Shown: positions 1 through 10,763 of the stretch, one piece after another
Layout: every line of letters starts with the position of its first letter
How positions within the stretch are numbered: the first letter of the stretch is position 1
NCBI RefSeq assembly: GCF_000002235.5
Contig: NW_022145609.1
Span: forward strand, 27,482,153 to 27,546,152
Source: Strongylocentrotus purpuratus
Taxonomy: Eukaryota > Echinodermata > Echinoidea > Camarodonta > Strongylocentrotidae
Length of the DNA stretch: 64,000 nt
Direction of reading: 5' to 3'
Translations under genes and position numbers: made by a program
Notes under the pieces: generated by a model
What the model saw: only the letters and a program-made list of their open reading frames with translations
The model's database searches: none
What the model was told of the DNA's origin: nothing

Positions 1-404
1 GATTATGCAACATTCCCATTAACGGCAAAATAATAACTTTAAAATTAAATTATAACATTTAATTGTGAACCCCTTTCAACTTTCTTGAATAACAGCGCGC
101 AATTAAGCTAACTGCGCTTAATAATGATTGTGACGTAATGGATGCGGTGATGCGCATGCGTCATAATCCTCATAGTTACAAAGTTATCTTTTCATCATCA
201 TTGATGTAAGCGCGCCCATAGCTATTACATCGATTTAGTAGCATCTCTTCTGAATATATCAGAATATATCGGAATATTTGTCTTTGATTTGAATCTTTCA
301 TCATGAGTGACGAACGTAAGTCATATTTAGAAAACACGTCGATATCATACGACTAGAATAATTTATTCCGATATGTTTTCATCATGATTTAATTAATGAT
401 ATTC
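1..404. other. AT-rich non-coding DNA
   Basis: No open frame, tRNA fold or tandem repeat stands out. The stretch is ordinary AT-rich single-copy-looking sequence leading into the SINE that begins near 405. Confidence 0.5.
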
Positions 405-700
405 TGGATTGATATAGCGCTTATACCTTCTCTAAGGTTAACAGATATTATTACCCCGGTCATCGGATTCATTCACGCATAATGTGCACCATCCCCACTC
501 CCTGGGGAGTATGCCTATCATATGGTCACCGTGAGGGCATAGGCAATTACTAGTCATCCTAAGTATTGGGTCCCAATTTCTCTCTTGGGTATTGACTTGC
601 AAATGCAGATTAATGCCTTGCCAAAGGACATAAATACCGTGTCGGGGATCGAACCACTACCTTTTAATTTTATATCAAGGTTAAAAATCAAAACCATATG
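405..700 (-). mobile_element. tRNA-derived SINE, degenerate
   Basis: Read on the minus strand, a B-box-like GGTTCGATCCCCGACA lies near 635-655. It is followed by a TGTCCTTTGGCAAG motif shared with the copy at 47.1 kb, then a body with CCCTCACGGTGACCAT and CCGATGACCGGGGTAAT, and a tail ending AGCGCTATATC near 410-420. The same body and tail recur at 15893-16208, which supports a dispersed family. The A-box half is eroded. The Pol III head is inferred from box similarity and no family name is assigned. Confidence 0.7.
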
Positions 701-1237
701 CAACGTCCAAATAATCTTGCGTTTTATATATTTTTTTTAAATACAGACAGGTCTTTAGAAGACAAGCGTTAGTTTGTAATAGACTCCTCCTCCAGTGCGT
801 TTCCTATACTAAGTCTAGATCATTTAAATCGCTTCGATATAAACACCATGATTGTAAAGACGTGTATACAAGTAATTTTTTTGGTATCACTTCTCGTAAT
901 AATTTTATGTATGAATTGTTACATTCTCATTAATGATGTTGACATGTTTTTTATAGAAAAAATCAAAAACATATGTGGGCAATTTAATAAGCTTTGAAAC
1001 TTAAAATACAAAGGCTGATGAAGAAATCCATTTCCCATTTATCCAAAATGTTCAAATTTCCAATATAGCGGATGTAGAAAATCGTTTGCATGATGATTAA
1101 AGTCGTATTGGAATCCTTGAAACTAAAATAGTTGATGGTCGCTGTTAATTTTGGATACAAAACGATCAAAATATATGATGTATATCATTATACAGTGTCA
1201 TTATATTGGTCTTCTCCTATTTGTTTTCATTATTCAG
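701..1237. other. AT-rich sequence upstream of Glu-rich exon (probable intron)
   Basis: AT-rich with no credible exon. The last 35 bases form a pyrimidine-rich tract (TCTTCTCCTATTTGTTTTC) ending in CAG at 1235-1237, as expected for an intron 3' end before the exon below. Confidence 0.4.
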
Positions 1238-3059
1238 CAAATCGAGTAGTTCCTAGATTTCAGCACGAGTTGGCAGATACTCTTGCCTTCAATGAGTATG
1301 TCTATCTGAATGACATTCAGACAAACCAGATTGACGAGTTTGTCAGGTATCTTCAAAAGATACATGTAGGCGCACAGCTGACGACTGGTGAGGAGGAAAT
1401 CATACAGGAGAAGGAAGCAACGGAAGCGGTAGAATGGGAGGAGGAGGAGGAGGAGGAGAAGGCGGAGGAGGAGGAGGACCAGGAGGAGAAGGCAGAGGAG
1501 GATGAGGTGGAGGCAGAGGAGGAGGAGGAGCTGGAGGAAGAGGAGGAGGAGATGAAGGCTGATGAGGAGGAGATAACGGCAGAGGAGGAGGAGATGACGG
1601 CTGAGGAGGAGGAGCTGGAGGCAGAGAAGGAGAAGAAGACGACAGAGGAGGAGGAGATGAAGGCTGAGGAGGAGGAGGTGGAGCTGGAGGCAGAGGAGGA
1701 GGAGGAGGAGCTGGAGGCAGAGGAGGAGGAGGAGGAGCTGGAGGTAGAGGAGGAGGAGATAAAGGTAGCGGAGGATGAGGAGGAGATGACGGCAGAGGAG
1801 GAAGAGGAGGAGGAGGTGAAGGCTGATGAGGAGGAGGAGGAGGAGGAGGAGCTGGAGGTAGAGGAGGAGGAGGAGCTGGAGGCTGAGGAGGAGGAGATAA
1901 AGGTAGCAGAGGATGAGGAGGAGATGACGGCAGAGGAGGAAGAGGAGGAGGAGGTGAAGGCAGAGGAGGAGGAGAAGACAGAGGAGGAGGGGCTGGAGGC
2001 TGAGGAGGAGATAAAGGTAGCAGAGGAGGAGGAGGAGATGACGGCAGAGGAGGAAGAGGAGGAGGAGGTGAAGGCAGAGGAGGAGGAGCTGAAGGCAGAG
2101 GAGGAGGAGAAGACAGAGGAGGAGGTGAAGGCTGAGGAGGAGGAGCTAGAGGCAGAGGAGGAGGAGGAGTTGGAGGCAGAGGAGGAGAAGAAGCCAGAGG
2201 AGGAGGAGGAGCTGAAGGCAAAGGAGGAGGAGATAAAGGCCGAGGAGGAGGAGATGGACACTGAGGAGAAGGAGGAGGAGATGACGGCAGAACAGGAGGA
2301 GATGATGTTAGAGGAGGAAGAGGAGGAGGCGAAGGCAGAGGAGAAGGAGATGATGGCAAAGCAGGAGGAGATAAAGGCTGAGGAGGAGGAGGAGGAGGAG
2401 GAGAGGAGGAGGAGGAGGAGGAGATGACGGCAGAGCAGAAAGAGATGATGGCAGAGCAGGAGGAGATAAAGGCCGAGGAGGAGGAGGAGGAGGAGGAGGA
2501 GGAGGAGGAGGAGGAGATGACGGCAGAGCAGAAAGAGATGATGGCAGAGCAGGAGGAGATAAAGGCTGAGGAGGAGGAGGAGGAGGAGGAGGAGGAGGAG
2601 GAGGAGGAGATGACGGCAGAGCAGAAAGAGATGATGGCAGAGCAGGAGGAGATAAAGGCCGAGGAGGAGGAGGAGGAGGAGGAGGAGGAGGAGGAGGAGG
2701 AGATGACGGCAGAGCAGAAAGAGATGATGGCAGAGCAGGAGGAGATAGCGGCTGAGGAGGAGGAGGTGAAGGCTAAGGAGGAGGATTTGAAAGCAGAGGA
2801 GGAGGAGATCCAGGCCGGAGAGGAGATGAAGGCGGTGGAGGAGCCGGAGCTGGCAATCACTTTGGTTGCGGAGGTTAAGAACATTTACGAATTGAAAGAG
2901 GTGTTGGAGGGGATACAAGAGGCCAAAGACTTCAGAGAGGAGAGGAAGATGAATGTAAAGAATGAAGATAGGAAGAAGGTTGTTGTAACTGGAAGGAGAC
3001 GGAAGTGGTGGAAAGTATTTTGCTGTTTTGGTTGGAGGAGGCGCAGGAGGTTCTCTTGA
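1238..3059 (+). CDS. Glutamate-rich repeat protein, 3'-terminal exon with one frame break
   Basis: This looks like the last coding exon of an unrecognised gene. Two in-frame acceptors are possible: CAG at 1235-1237 after a strong pyrimidine tract, and CAG at 1261-1263. The exon opens with an ordinary mixed-composition segment (HELADTLAFNEYVYLNDIQ...), then runs for about 470 residues of almost pure Glu with Ala, Lys, Met, Leu and Val spacers. From 2424 a 31-residue unit starting MTAEQKEMMAEQEEIKAEE repeats at 93-bp spacing (2424, 2517, 2610, 2703). The end is non-repetitive and basic: a predicted helix (VAEVKNIYELKEVLEGIQEA) then GRRRKWWKVFCCFGWRRRRR and a stop at 3057-3059. At about 2401-2405 one base is missing in the GAG tract, so the upstream frame runs into Arg codons and stops at 2425-2427, while the downstream frame continues to 3059. 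That could be an assembly error, an allele or pseudogenisation. The Glu region should form a long charged helix or coil. No family is recognised, and acidic loops of this kind occur in many unrelated proteins. The antisense Ser/Leu/Pro frames are shadows. Confidence 0.5.
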
Positions 3060-3102
3060 GACTTGAATAGAGGCTTATTATGTCATGAACTTTGAAATTG
3101 TA

Positions 3103-3132
3103 AATAAAATTGTAAATAAGATTGTAAATAAA
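3103..3132 (+). promoter_or_regulatory. Two polyadenylation signals
   Basis: AATAAA occurs at 3103-3108 and 3127-3132, 44 and 68 bases after the stop codon of the Glu-rich exon, inside a short repeated GTAAATAAAATT motif. The position fits a compact 3'UTR and supports the exon as terminal. Confidence 0.5.
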
Positions 3133-3200
3133 ATTGTATATACAAATTAACTTGAGGACTGCTTGAGATAATTAGACTCACTTCTGGAAGAATGGGAATG

Positions 3201-3208
3201 GAGAGAGG

Positions 3209-3265
<57 letters not shown>

Positions 3266-3389
3266 AAAGGGGCAGGGGGAGGGGAACAGAGGAGGCAGTG
3301 AAAAAAAGAGATATGGATGGAGACAGAAAGAAAGATAGAAACTCACACTTAAGAGAGGGGGTTGAGAGAGAGGGGGGTTGAGAGAGAGA

Positions 3390-3487
<98 letters not shown>

Positions 3488-3506
3488 TGAGAGAGAGAGA
3501 GAGACC
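3201..3506. repeat. (GA)n microsatellite pair
   Basis: Two purine tracts, 3201-3265 and 3353-3505, are separated by degenerate purine-rich sequence. The top strand is purine. Open frames here (Arg-Glu or Ser-Leu repeats) are artefacts of the dinucleotide. Confidence 0.95.
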
Positions 3507-3699
3507 TTGCCCTACATTGGCAGGAGGGAAGAGATAGATAACGGATACAAAAGTACAGAAATCTTTCTAAATTCTAAATTTGATCGAAATACGAAGGACG
3601 AGCTCGTTGAAAAGTGTACTCGCCCTCTTCTCTAGCATTTTCCATACCCTTACCTTCTTTCGACACATACGTGCATCCATCTATGGTGAATTGCTGTTT

Positions 3700-3920
3700 G
3701 GTCCACAACCATATCGTCTACTACCCAATTAGTCTATTCAAGGAGTTTAGATCCCACAATGGTCTACACCAAGCCAGTATACTATCCACATAGTCTTAAA
3801 ATCATTTCGTCTACTTATCATTTGGTCTAATGACCATTCAGGCTAATAGTCGTTTTGTCTAATTTACATTTGGTCTAATTCCAAGTTTGCCTAATGCCCA
3901 TTTCGTTTACCGAATTGCAA
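3700..3920. repeat. Degenerate 16-bp minisatellite
   Basis: Roughly a dozen units resembling CATTTGGTCTAATGNC follow one another, for example CATTTCGTCTACTTAT, CATTTGGTCTAATGAC and CATTCAGGCTAATAGT. Spacing is about 16 bp in the central part and looser at the edges. No coding potential. Confidence 0.75.
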
Positions 3921-4312
3921 CCATAAGGTTTAATAATCATTTGAGGATTATTATTATTTATGATCAAATGATTTATTAGAGCAAAACAATTATTGTTACC
4001 TTGTCAATACGAACAATTTTCAAGTAGAGTAAGCAAATACAGCAAGAATTAAAAAATGTTAGTTTAAGCAAGTATGCAAGTTAGTGAATTAATGGATAAC
4101 TAAACGGATAAGGGGGTCTGTGGGAAAGTATGAGCAAGTAAGGAAATAAGTAAATGAAAAAGTTAGATGGTATATCCTCACATTGTAATCATCTTAAGGA
4201 AGTAAACGGGCATATATTAGTCATCAGTAGTGAGGAACGTTGAGTAAGGCCGAGTAAAGGAGCAGATAAGGATATAAAGCAAATGAGTGTGTAAGGGAGC
4301 ATGAACATAAGT
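3921..4312. other. AT-rich non-coding DNA
   Basis: A/T-rich sequence with irregular AAGTAAG-type near-repeats and no exon signal. Nothing else recognised. Confidence 0.4.
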
Positions 4313-4501
4313 ACTCTCTAAAAACGTGACTCCTCTGGAGAGTGAAAATAAAGTGAAAATAGAGTTAGCATTAACTCTTTTCTTCTTAGAGAGAACTCTA
4401 AAATCAATCGATATTCCATCCTGACAAGACAGTGATCACTGACGTGACTCCCAGGGGAGTGAAAATAGAGTGAACATTCACTCTTCTTTTCTTAGAGAGT
4501 A
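4313..4501. mobile_element. Small inverted-end element with two internal units
   Basis: ACTCTCTAAAAACGTGACTC at the left and TCTTAGAGAGTAA at the right are partly inverted copies. Inside, a unit of the form GTGACTCC...GAGTGAAAATA...ACTCTT...CTTAGAGAG occurs twice, near 4327-4400 and 4443-4500. This fits a short non-autonomous DNA element or a self-duplicated hairpin repeat. No target duplication was confirmed. Confidence 0.45.
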
Positions 4502-5060
4502 AGTAAGTAATTAATTATAAATAAGTAAAGAACTAATTAAGCACGATTATGTTAACCTTAAAGAAATGGCATCGGTGAATAATCGCGCCTTCCTAGGGTT
4601 GAGCAACCTTTACCTTCCTCCTCTTCGCTGGTCTTTGACTCCGTCTCTCTGGTCATTGGCCTTGGATTGGCTGGCAGGTGAGGGGAGGATGAGCGAAAGG
4701 AAGATGACGGCATCGTTCTGGAGGATGCTTGTTAAAGGTGAGAAGGGGTTGGTACAGCTTGGCTCATCAAAAATGGAATCTAAAACCACCGCATGCCTTG
4801 CTAGATGGCTCCGGGAGATAGATTGTCAAGTGTTGCTTGACTTGCTTGATATTTTTTTTCAAGCGAAAAAAACATTTTGTGCGATGACAAGCTAACTACG
4901 TGTATCATATATGATGTGACTATATAACCACGTATGTGGTGACAAGTTCGCTGCATGTATGACATAGTTGATAATGTGCGTAATAGAATACAAGGTAATG
5001 CAAGCAGCGTATAAGATATAGAGCGGTCGGACCGGTGGACGGCACAGTGCCCCCATTCCT
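4502..5060. other. Non-coding stretch with a 109-codon open frame of unknown status
   Basis: An open frame at 4566-4895 (+) has mixed composition and contains GCTGGCAG at about 4670-4677 and AAAG/GTGAGA near 4737-4743. These could act as acceptor and donor of a small exon, but there is no homology or conservation evidence. A 15-base A tract begins at 5063. Confidence 0.15.
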
Positions 5061-5079
5061 TAAAAAAAAAAAAAAAAAC

Positions 5080-6670
5080 CAAATGGTTTGTATAGAAAGT
5101 TCTCCATTTCACTTCTAAAAGCGTCTCAATAAAATATCAGAAAGAACCAATACTTGTTACAAAAGAGTGCTCTATTTCGTCTAACTCATGATGCCTGACT
5201 GAAACAACAATTCCCATTTAAACCCCAAAGCCATGCATACAATAACACAGGCGTACGAATTTTATTATCTGTTAAAAATCACGTAATTTTTTTCCTTCAG
5301 ATTTAAAATATGGAGATGGCAAAATCAAAAGTTGTGTGAAAATCAATGTATATGACTTTGCATTTATAAAGCTTAGAATGATGGCAATCGCTCAGTTACG
5401 TTGGGTTCACGGAACCAATTTATTTTGCACTTTGAAGCGTTACGATACACAATAACATTTATCTCAAACTTCTTGGGAGGATCCGGGAAACTCGAGCTCT
5501 TGTAACCCATAACATATCAAGAATACAATAGTTTGACAGATAACATATTATTGCCAGCTATTAGTAATACGATAAAGAATGTTAAAATGAAGATAAGTAG
5601 CTTTTATGTAATATATTTTCATGAGACACCGTGTAGCGGAGACTGGTGGGGTCGGTGAACCCGTGTAAGGAAGAGAGCTTAGGTGAGAACACGAGTCTAC
5701 AGGTGAGAAATAGATCAAGAGATAGGATATACTTCTGGAAGCAGTCTACACGGACCATTGGAGGAATATGGTGATAATAAAATTATGTTTATGTAGGCCT
5801 TCAAGGCATATTTCGATGCAGATGCTATTAACTGAGTTTGACGTTCACATCATGGTTTACATATAAGCATCGAGAGAAGATAATAAAGAAACGGAGGTCA
5901 TTCTTGTTGTTCATATGTAATTGAATGTTTCTATATATTTTAACTTCCAATTTATTTTGTATGACTATGAATTACAGTAAGTTTACCTGTGTCAAGCCAT
6001 TATGTATGGAAATGATTTCTTTAATTATTTCTTTATGATAATGGATATACTGTATATGATGGATTTGTTTTGAAAATAAAGAACCCTGTGAAAGGGGGAA
6101 AAAAGTGTACCCCCAAACAAAAGTAGAATATATACAAAAGAAAAATATAAAGAAAAGGAAAAATAGAAGCGCATTGCTTAAAGATAACTAGAATCATTCA
6201 ATCATTTGAACTACTGAAAACTATTAACCGACTGGATTATCGAACATTGAATATTTCAAGAATTGTAAGCTTTTCGGAGTGAAATACATCACAATTTTTT
6301 TTTCGTTTTATAGTATTATGTTGTAGAGGGCTTATGTAAAATAAGGTATAAGGGCTTTCGAATTGTATGCGAAAAACATGAAATTTCAGATTTGAAAATT
6401 GAAAATGTAAGACATGTTAATCGTGTCAACACATAAAGAACAAAATAATTCAATACTGGACAGCAAGGGGTCAATGGTAAAAGAGCTGATGTCACGGAGG
6501 AATTGAATAGTTCATCATCACTGAAACAAATTATAGCTAGAGAAAAACTAAGTTCATGAAATAAATAACATGATGTTAAGTGAAAGAAGGCGACTTGAAG
6601 AAAGAGATAGAGATGAAAAGATGGTGGGGGGCGTTCACTGAGGTGGGGAAAGAGTTATATAGAGGGTGAG
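5080..6670. other. AT-rich intergenic or intronic DNA
   Basis: Long AT-rich sequence with no open frame over 60 codons, no inverted ends and no tRNA-like boxes. Confidence 0.45.
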
Positions 6671-6678
6671 GGGTGAAG

Positions 6679-6756
6679 GAGAGAGAGAGAGAGAAAGAGA
6701 GAGAGGGGGTAGGAGAGAGGGAGGGGGAGAAAGAAAGAGAGAGAGAGAGAGAGAGT

Positions 6757-6808
<52 letters not shown>
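6679..6808. repeat. (GA)n microsatellite
   Basis: Interrupted GA tract about 130 bases long, purine strand on top, with GGGGGTAG and AAAGA interruptions. Confidence 0.95.
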
Positions 6809-6809
<1 letters not shown>

Positions 6810-7614
6810 GACGTAAGAAATCAGTGACAGGGATATGTAAGAAGAAAATGTCTTTACCCCATCTACGTCAATGTATATACAGTTGTTGAGCTTGGATGTG
6901 AATCACGCAACCAGGGAATTCGACAGGATCAATCGTCAGCATCTTCACGGATTGGTCTAATTACTTCTCCTTGGGAAGTATTTAATGATGAAAATGACGC
7001 CATTGTTGACGCAAGAAATATCGGGAGAATGCCTAATCTGACTTGGCCTCCTGAGTCGTGTATTCGATGTTTTAGTTTCAAATTATTATGTTTCATTTTT
7101 AAGCATGCATCATGAAGAATGTCGTTTATTCATCACCAGTGGCATATCAACAATTTATAAACAAGGTGGCAGATTTGAGAATATCTTGACGGGCTTCTTT
7201 TACTGTACCTACTGTAGAGCTTGTTTTGACCCCCCCCCCCTACCCAACCTCCCCGACCTTCAAGTGAGGGTATATACATGAGTATATTTGATATGCATGG
7301 TATGATACTGATATTGGCGTTGTTTAAACATGTCCAGCAAAATCTAAGAAACTTAAAAAAAAAATGATTCGGGAGGGGGGGGGGGGGGAAGGGTGGGATT
7401 TCCCTCCTGGAGAAATTGAAGGAAAATATTTTGCGGAAAACCTTAAAAATTCACAAAGACAAAGGCACAGTATGACGCTGTTAAAAGCTCCGTCTGAATA
7501 AAGTATTTTTTTTCAGTGTTCATTTGAAAATGCTCCGTAATAAAGGGTTATGGCGGGGGGGGGGGGGTGTCTGTATCTTCCTACCATATAGTATGCCCCC
7601 TCGCATGTTCTTCC
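6809..7614. other. Non-coding stretch with homopolymer runs
   Basis: Contains a poly-C run near 7230 and poly-G runs near 7375-7389 and 7555-7567. No exon is supported. Confidence 0.4.
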
Positions 7615-7895
7615 TACAGACATTAATATACATTTGCCACAATCAACCCAGGTGAGGTAAGTTGGGGTCTACCTGGTAGGAATAATCATGATAATAGCAG
7701 CTGTTCGCAAAAGCTGGGGGGGGGGGGGGGGGGTAATATTGTGGAGCGCCGGGCATGTTAAGTCTAACCGACATGAGCTCTATGCAAGTAGAAGTAGTAG
7801 TAGTGGTTACTTTACCTGACTGCTAAGAAAGCATAAATGCTTGTTAGTAAGCAACCAGAGGACCGACGGCTTTAGTTCCTCTCCGAGGTACCGCT
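7615..7895. mobile_element. SINE fragments flanking a poly-G run
   Basis: ATTTGCCACAATCAACCCAG near 7631 (+) matches the post-head segment of the SINE at 47.1 kb. At 7806-7892 lies a module with TTACCTGACTGCTAAGAAAG, GCTTGTTAGTAAGCAACC and CTCTCCGAGG, which recurs at 25.9, 35.8, 56.3 and 56.8 kb. Between them is a run of about 18 G. Probably two truncated or nested SINE pieces. Confidence 0.6.
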
Positions 7896-8064
7896 ATTAC
7901 AAGAGCCCGCTATTAGTATTGTTATTGATGATATTTCTTTAACTTTCTGGTAAAAGAGCTAAAATGTAATCAAAATCAATAAACGAAGTATCCCACAACG
8001 ACTATTTATCGTTAGTAAAACCCATATAAAAACGACTACTAAAACAGCTAGTAGTCGTCATGAA

Positions 8065-8099
8065 CCCCCCCCCCCCCAAAAAAAAAAAAAAAGAGAAAG

Positions 8100-8141
<42 letters not shown>

Positions 8142-8156
8142 GGGAGGGAGGGAGAG
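8065..8156. repeat. Poly-C / poly-A / (GA)n compound tract
   Basis: A C run, an A run and then a GA tract ending GGGGGAGGGAGGGAGAG. Simple sequence only. Confidence 0.95.
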
Positions 8157-9321
8157 ATGATAACTAGCCTATACTAGCTGTAAGGCTCATATCAGGCATT
8201 TTTGGACATGAAATTTGACGTGGCTATCCGGCGACCATTTCGGCATCTACATAGTCGTTACGGGGTCTACGTAGCCCCTGCTAAAAGGGCAGTTGAAAAA
8301 TAAAAGTGAAATGAAACATTGACTACGTAATCTCAATCAGTACTGTTCACTGCCTTAGAGCCTGCGTGGTCTAGCGTGGTTTGGACGGGCTTGTACGTGA
8401 CCTAACGTGGCGCTTCGTAGCCGTTACACGCAGAGCCTTCTACATATACACAAAGTTTGGCCAACTTGGTTTCAGTGGGTCACAATATGGCGTGCTTGCC
8501 CAACAAAGCAGTATTTTGCCATAGCGTGCCCAACTCAAACCGGGTTGGCCAACTCTTCCAATCAATGGCTCTGGTTGCAAGTGGAAGATCGACGACGGAA
8601 TAACATAAAATCCTTTGTTTAAATACGAGCATGTGAGGAGAAGCACATGCTGCCATAATCTTGGTTTACAGTTACAGATATATACAAAGTTATCATCAGA
8701 CAAAGTAGCCATGATTAATCAAAAGATTAAAAATCGTAATGGCGATATGGTGTAGCTAGAAGTTAACCGACCGAGAGACGCGCATTTTCATTTCAAACGC
8801 GACCAAATGTTCTGCACTCTGCGTGTGTTCGTGTGCGACACGCCAACACCCTGCCTTTATTTCTGTCTATCTATCAGGCTATAGTTCATCCAGACGTTGG
8901 ACAAAGCCCTCCTCGTGAAATTTCCATTCTCTTCTGTCTCTAGCTGTCCTAGTCCTTAAAAAAAAAATCTATAATATGATGAAGTCCTGGCAATGAACCT
9001 GAATGAATGGTTTAGTCAAGGATGAACATAATATGTGTGTCTACCACTGAACTTAGTTTACCGAAGGCGAAACAAGGCCGAGTTCGGCCGTGAACACGAG
9101 GAGAGAAACCTGTTCGACACCGACGCGAGACGTCACCGACTCATGGATCTCCGAACTTGGATTCCTCGTTGAGTCTGGCAAGGTTTTTAGGCGAGAACAA
9201 TACCGTGAGCACACATTCAACAACAGCTGATAAAAGTTCCGAATGAGAAATGAATTGTTATCCTTTTTTTTTTACTTTGATTTCTTTGTGCTCTTAGAAG
9301 ACAAATACGGCGACTCGTCAC
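8157..9321. other. Mixed-composition non-coding stretch
   Basis: Somewhat more GC-rich than its surroundings around 8190-8600 and 9060-9200, with two overlapping short open frames on opposite strands at 8407-8712. No splice or homology support. If the minus-strand exon at 9322-9402 is real, this is its first intron. Confidence 0.35.
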
Positions 9322-9402
9322 CTGGTTTTCGTCACCCGGGCAGGGCTGCAACAACAACAAGTGGGTGCCGAAGAAGATGAGAAAAACGAGCAAGGATGCC
9401 AT
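9322..9402 (-). CDS. Candidate first coding exon encoding a signal peptide
   Basis: On the minus strand an ATG at 9400-9402 (context GAGATGG) opens a 27-codon frame. It begins MASLLVFLIFFGTHLLLLQP and ends PGDENQ, closing exactly in phase 0 at CCAG/GTGACG, a good donor. The peptide has the hydrophobic core and small-residue end of a secretory signal sequence. Downstream exons would lie at lower coordinates and none was recognised. Against it, an upstream out-of-frame ATG lies 17 bases 5' (AAAATGAAGAG), and short hydrophobic frames arise by chance. The product would be secreted or membrane-bound, family unknown. Confidence 0.3.
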
Positions 9403-10566
9403 CTCCTCTTCTCTTCATTTTTGTTCCAATCCCTGTCAGTTTGCTTTGTCTTGATTTTTGTGGAGAAGATAATGTATCTTTCCCCAGGGAGGTAAAAGTA
9501 CATTTGTCTTATTAAGTATCAAGTCCCCAAAGGGAGCCGAAGAATAGGCCCAGGTTCTCGGCTTCTTTTCGTCTCGCTGAGACCGTACGTTCTCCGGGTG
9601 GTACAGCCCTGTTCTTGCAAGAAAAAGAAGAACAGGGGGGAACCATGACTGGGATCAAGTGATGGGGGTAAATATGAGAACAAGGGGTAGAATAAGGTGT
9701 TTGAGACGCGGGACACGAACCGACGAGACATAAGTACATATATGCAGGCTGCCGGGCACAACGCTTGTATCTCTTCGTCTGAACCACTCTTCGAAATGTC
9801 GCAGACAAGCAGGGCGTGGCTGGCTTCTGTTTGAACATTTTGTCTTTCAAATAGTTGCTCTTTTAGGCTAATGCATCCGTATGTTCGATAGGGAGAAAGA
9901 ATATATGTGCTAAGCTGTTTGGAGTCATTCAAGAAAATATGACATTGAAAAGAAGAAAAAAAAGAAATTATACGTCTCGTCTTTTTTTGCCATTTTCCCA
10001 GACATAAAAAATAAAAGATTTAAACCTCCTGCAAACAAAAATTTCTTTGTAGAATTATGATGTATGAAATTCAAACAAAACCATGACTATTTCAAGTGTG
10101 ATATTTTCATTGAATTAGTTCGATATCAATTATTGATATGAAGCTGAACACAACTGCAACAATCAATCAAAACTTCAACAATCAATCAAATTCGGCCGAT
10201 CGCTTATCAACATGTTCATGTATATGTTCGTTTCTTTTTTTTTTAAATCCGAAGAACAAGATCAGAAACCATTTTGCGGAAGAAGAGGTAGTTCTCTCTA
10301 AGAACGTTTCCCCCCATAACGAAGTTTTTATTTATTTTAAAAGTATATATTCAATATAGAAATTAATAAGTCTACTTGAATGACAAACTGTGTCCAAGAA
10401 AAAAATCTTAAACAATTCTTACTACTTTGATTGGAAAGTTTCGACAATTTCCTGTGAAGCAAAGTAGGTACGTTTGACCCTTTTCCGATGGCTCCATTAA
10501 GGTGGATGAACGACTATACTCTACAGGACTGTACTCAATGGAAGAAGAAGTTGATGACAATTTAAC
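9403..10566. other. Region 5' of the signal-peptide exon, no clear gene
   Basis: Minus-strand open frames of 112 and 137 codons at 9512-9932 overlap in different frames and show no repeated or domain-like features. If 9322-9402 is a real exon this would hold its 5'UTR and promoter. No TATA or CpG island is obvious. From 9950 onward it is AT-rich. Confidence 0.3.
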
Positions 10567-10567
10567 T

Positions 10568-10763
10568 TTAAAGGCCCACTGTAGTACTTGTAGCTACTTG
10601 CTCCCTCTATATAGAAAACAATGCCTAATCGGTGACCATTGGTCCCCCATGATCCTCTTTTCCTTATGTTAACTGAGAGCTGAGTTGATGAGATAGCCAC
10701 CTGTCAGTGACCTTCCTGGGTGGTCTAATCCATCCTAGTCAAACTAGTACAGACGGCCTTTAA
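10568..10763 (+). mobile_element. TTAA-flanked MITE, copy A
   Basis: A 188-bp element (10572-10759) lies between TTAA at 10568-10571 and TTAA at 10760-10763. Its ends are inverted: AGGCCCACTGTAGTAC at the left and GTACAGACGGCCT at the right. A second copy in the opposite orientation and of nearly the same length (187 bp) lies at 47583-47769. It shares CCCCCATGATCCTCTTTT, CCACCTGTCAGTGACCTTC and the TATATAGA motif. TTAA targets are typical of piggyBac-type transposases. No coding capacity. Confidence 0.85.

Noticed and set aside
1353..2918. Long minus-strand open frames rich in Leu, Ser and Pro
   Set aside because: They are antisense readings of the (GAG)n coding tract on the plus strand. Composition is wholly repeat-driven and there is no start, splice or polyadenylation context.
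4566..4895. 109-codon plus-strand open frame as a gene
   Set aside because: No domain, no upstream promoter or clear splice framework. Only a hint of a small exon, so left as unknown.
9512..9932. Two overlapping minus-strand open frames of 112 and 137 codons
   Set aside because: They overlap in different frames, and neither shows domains, a leader or consistent splice sites.
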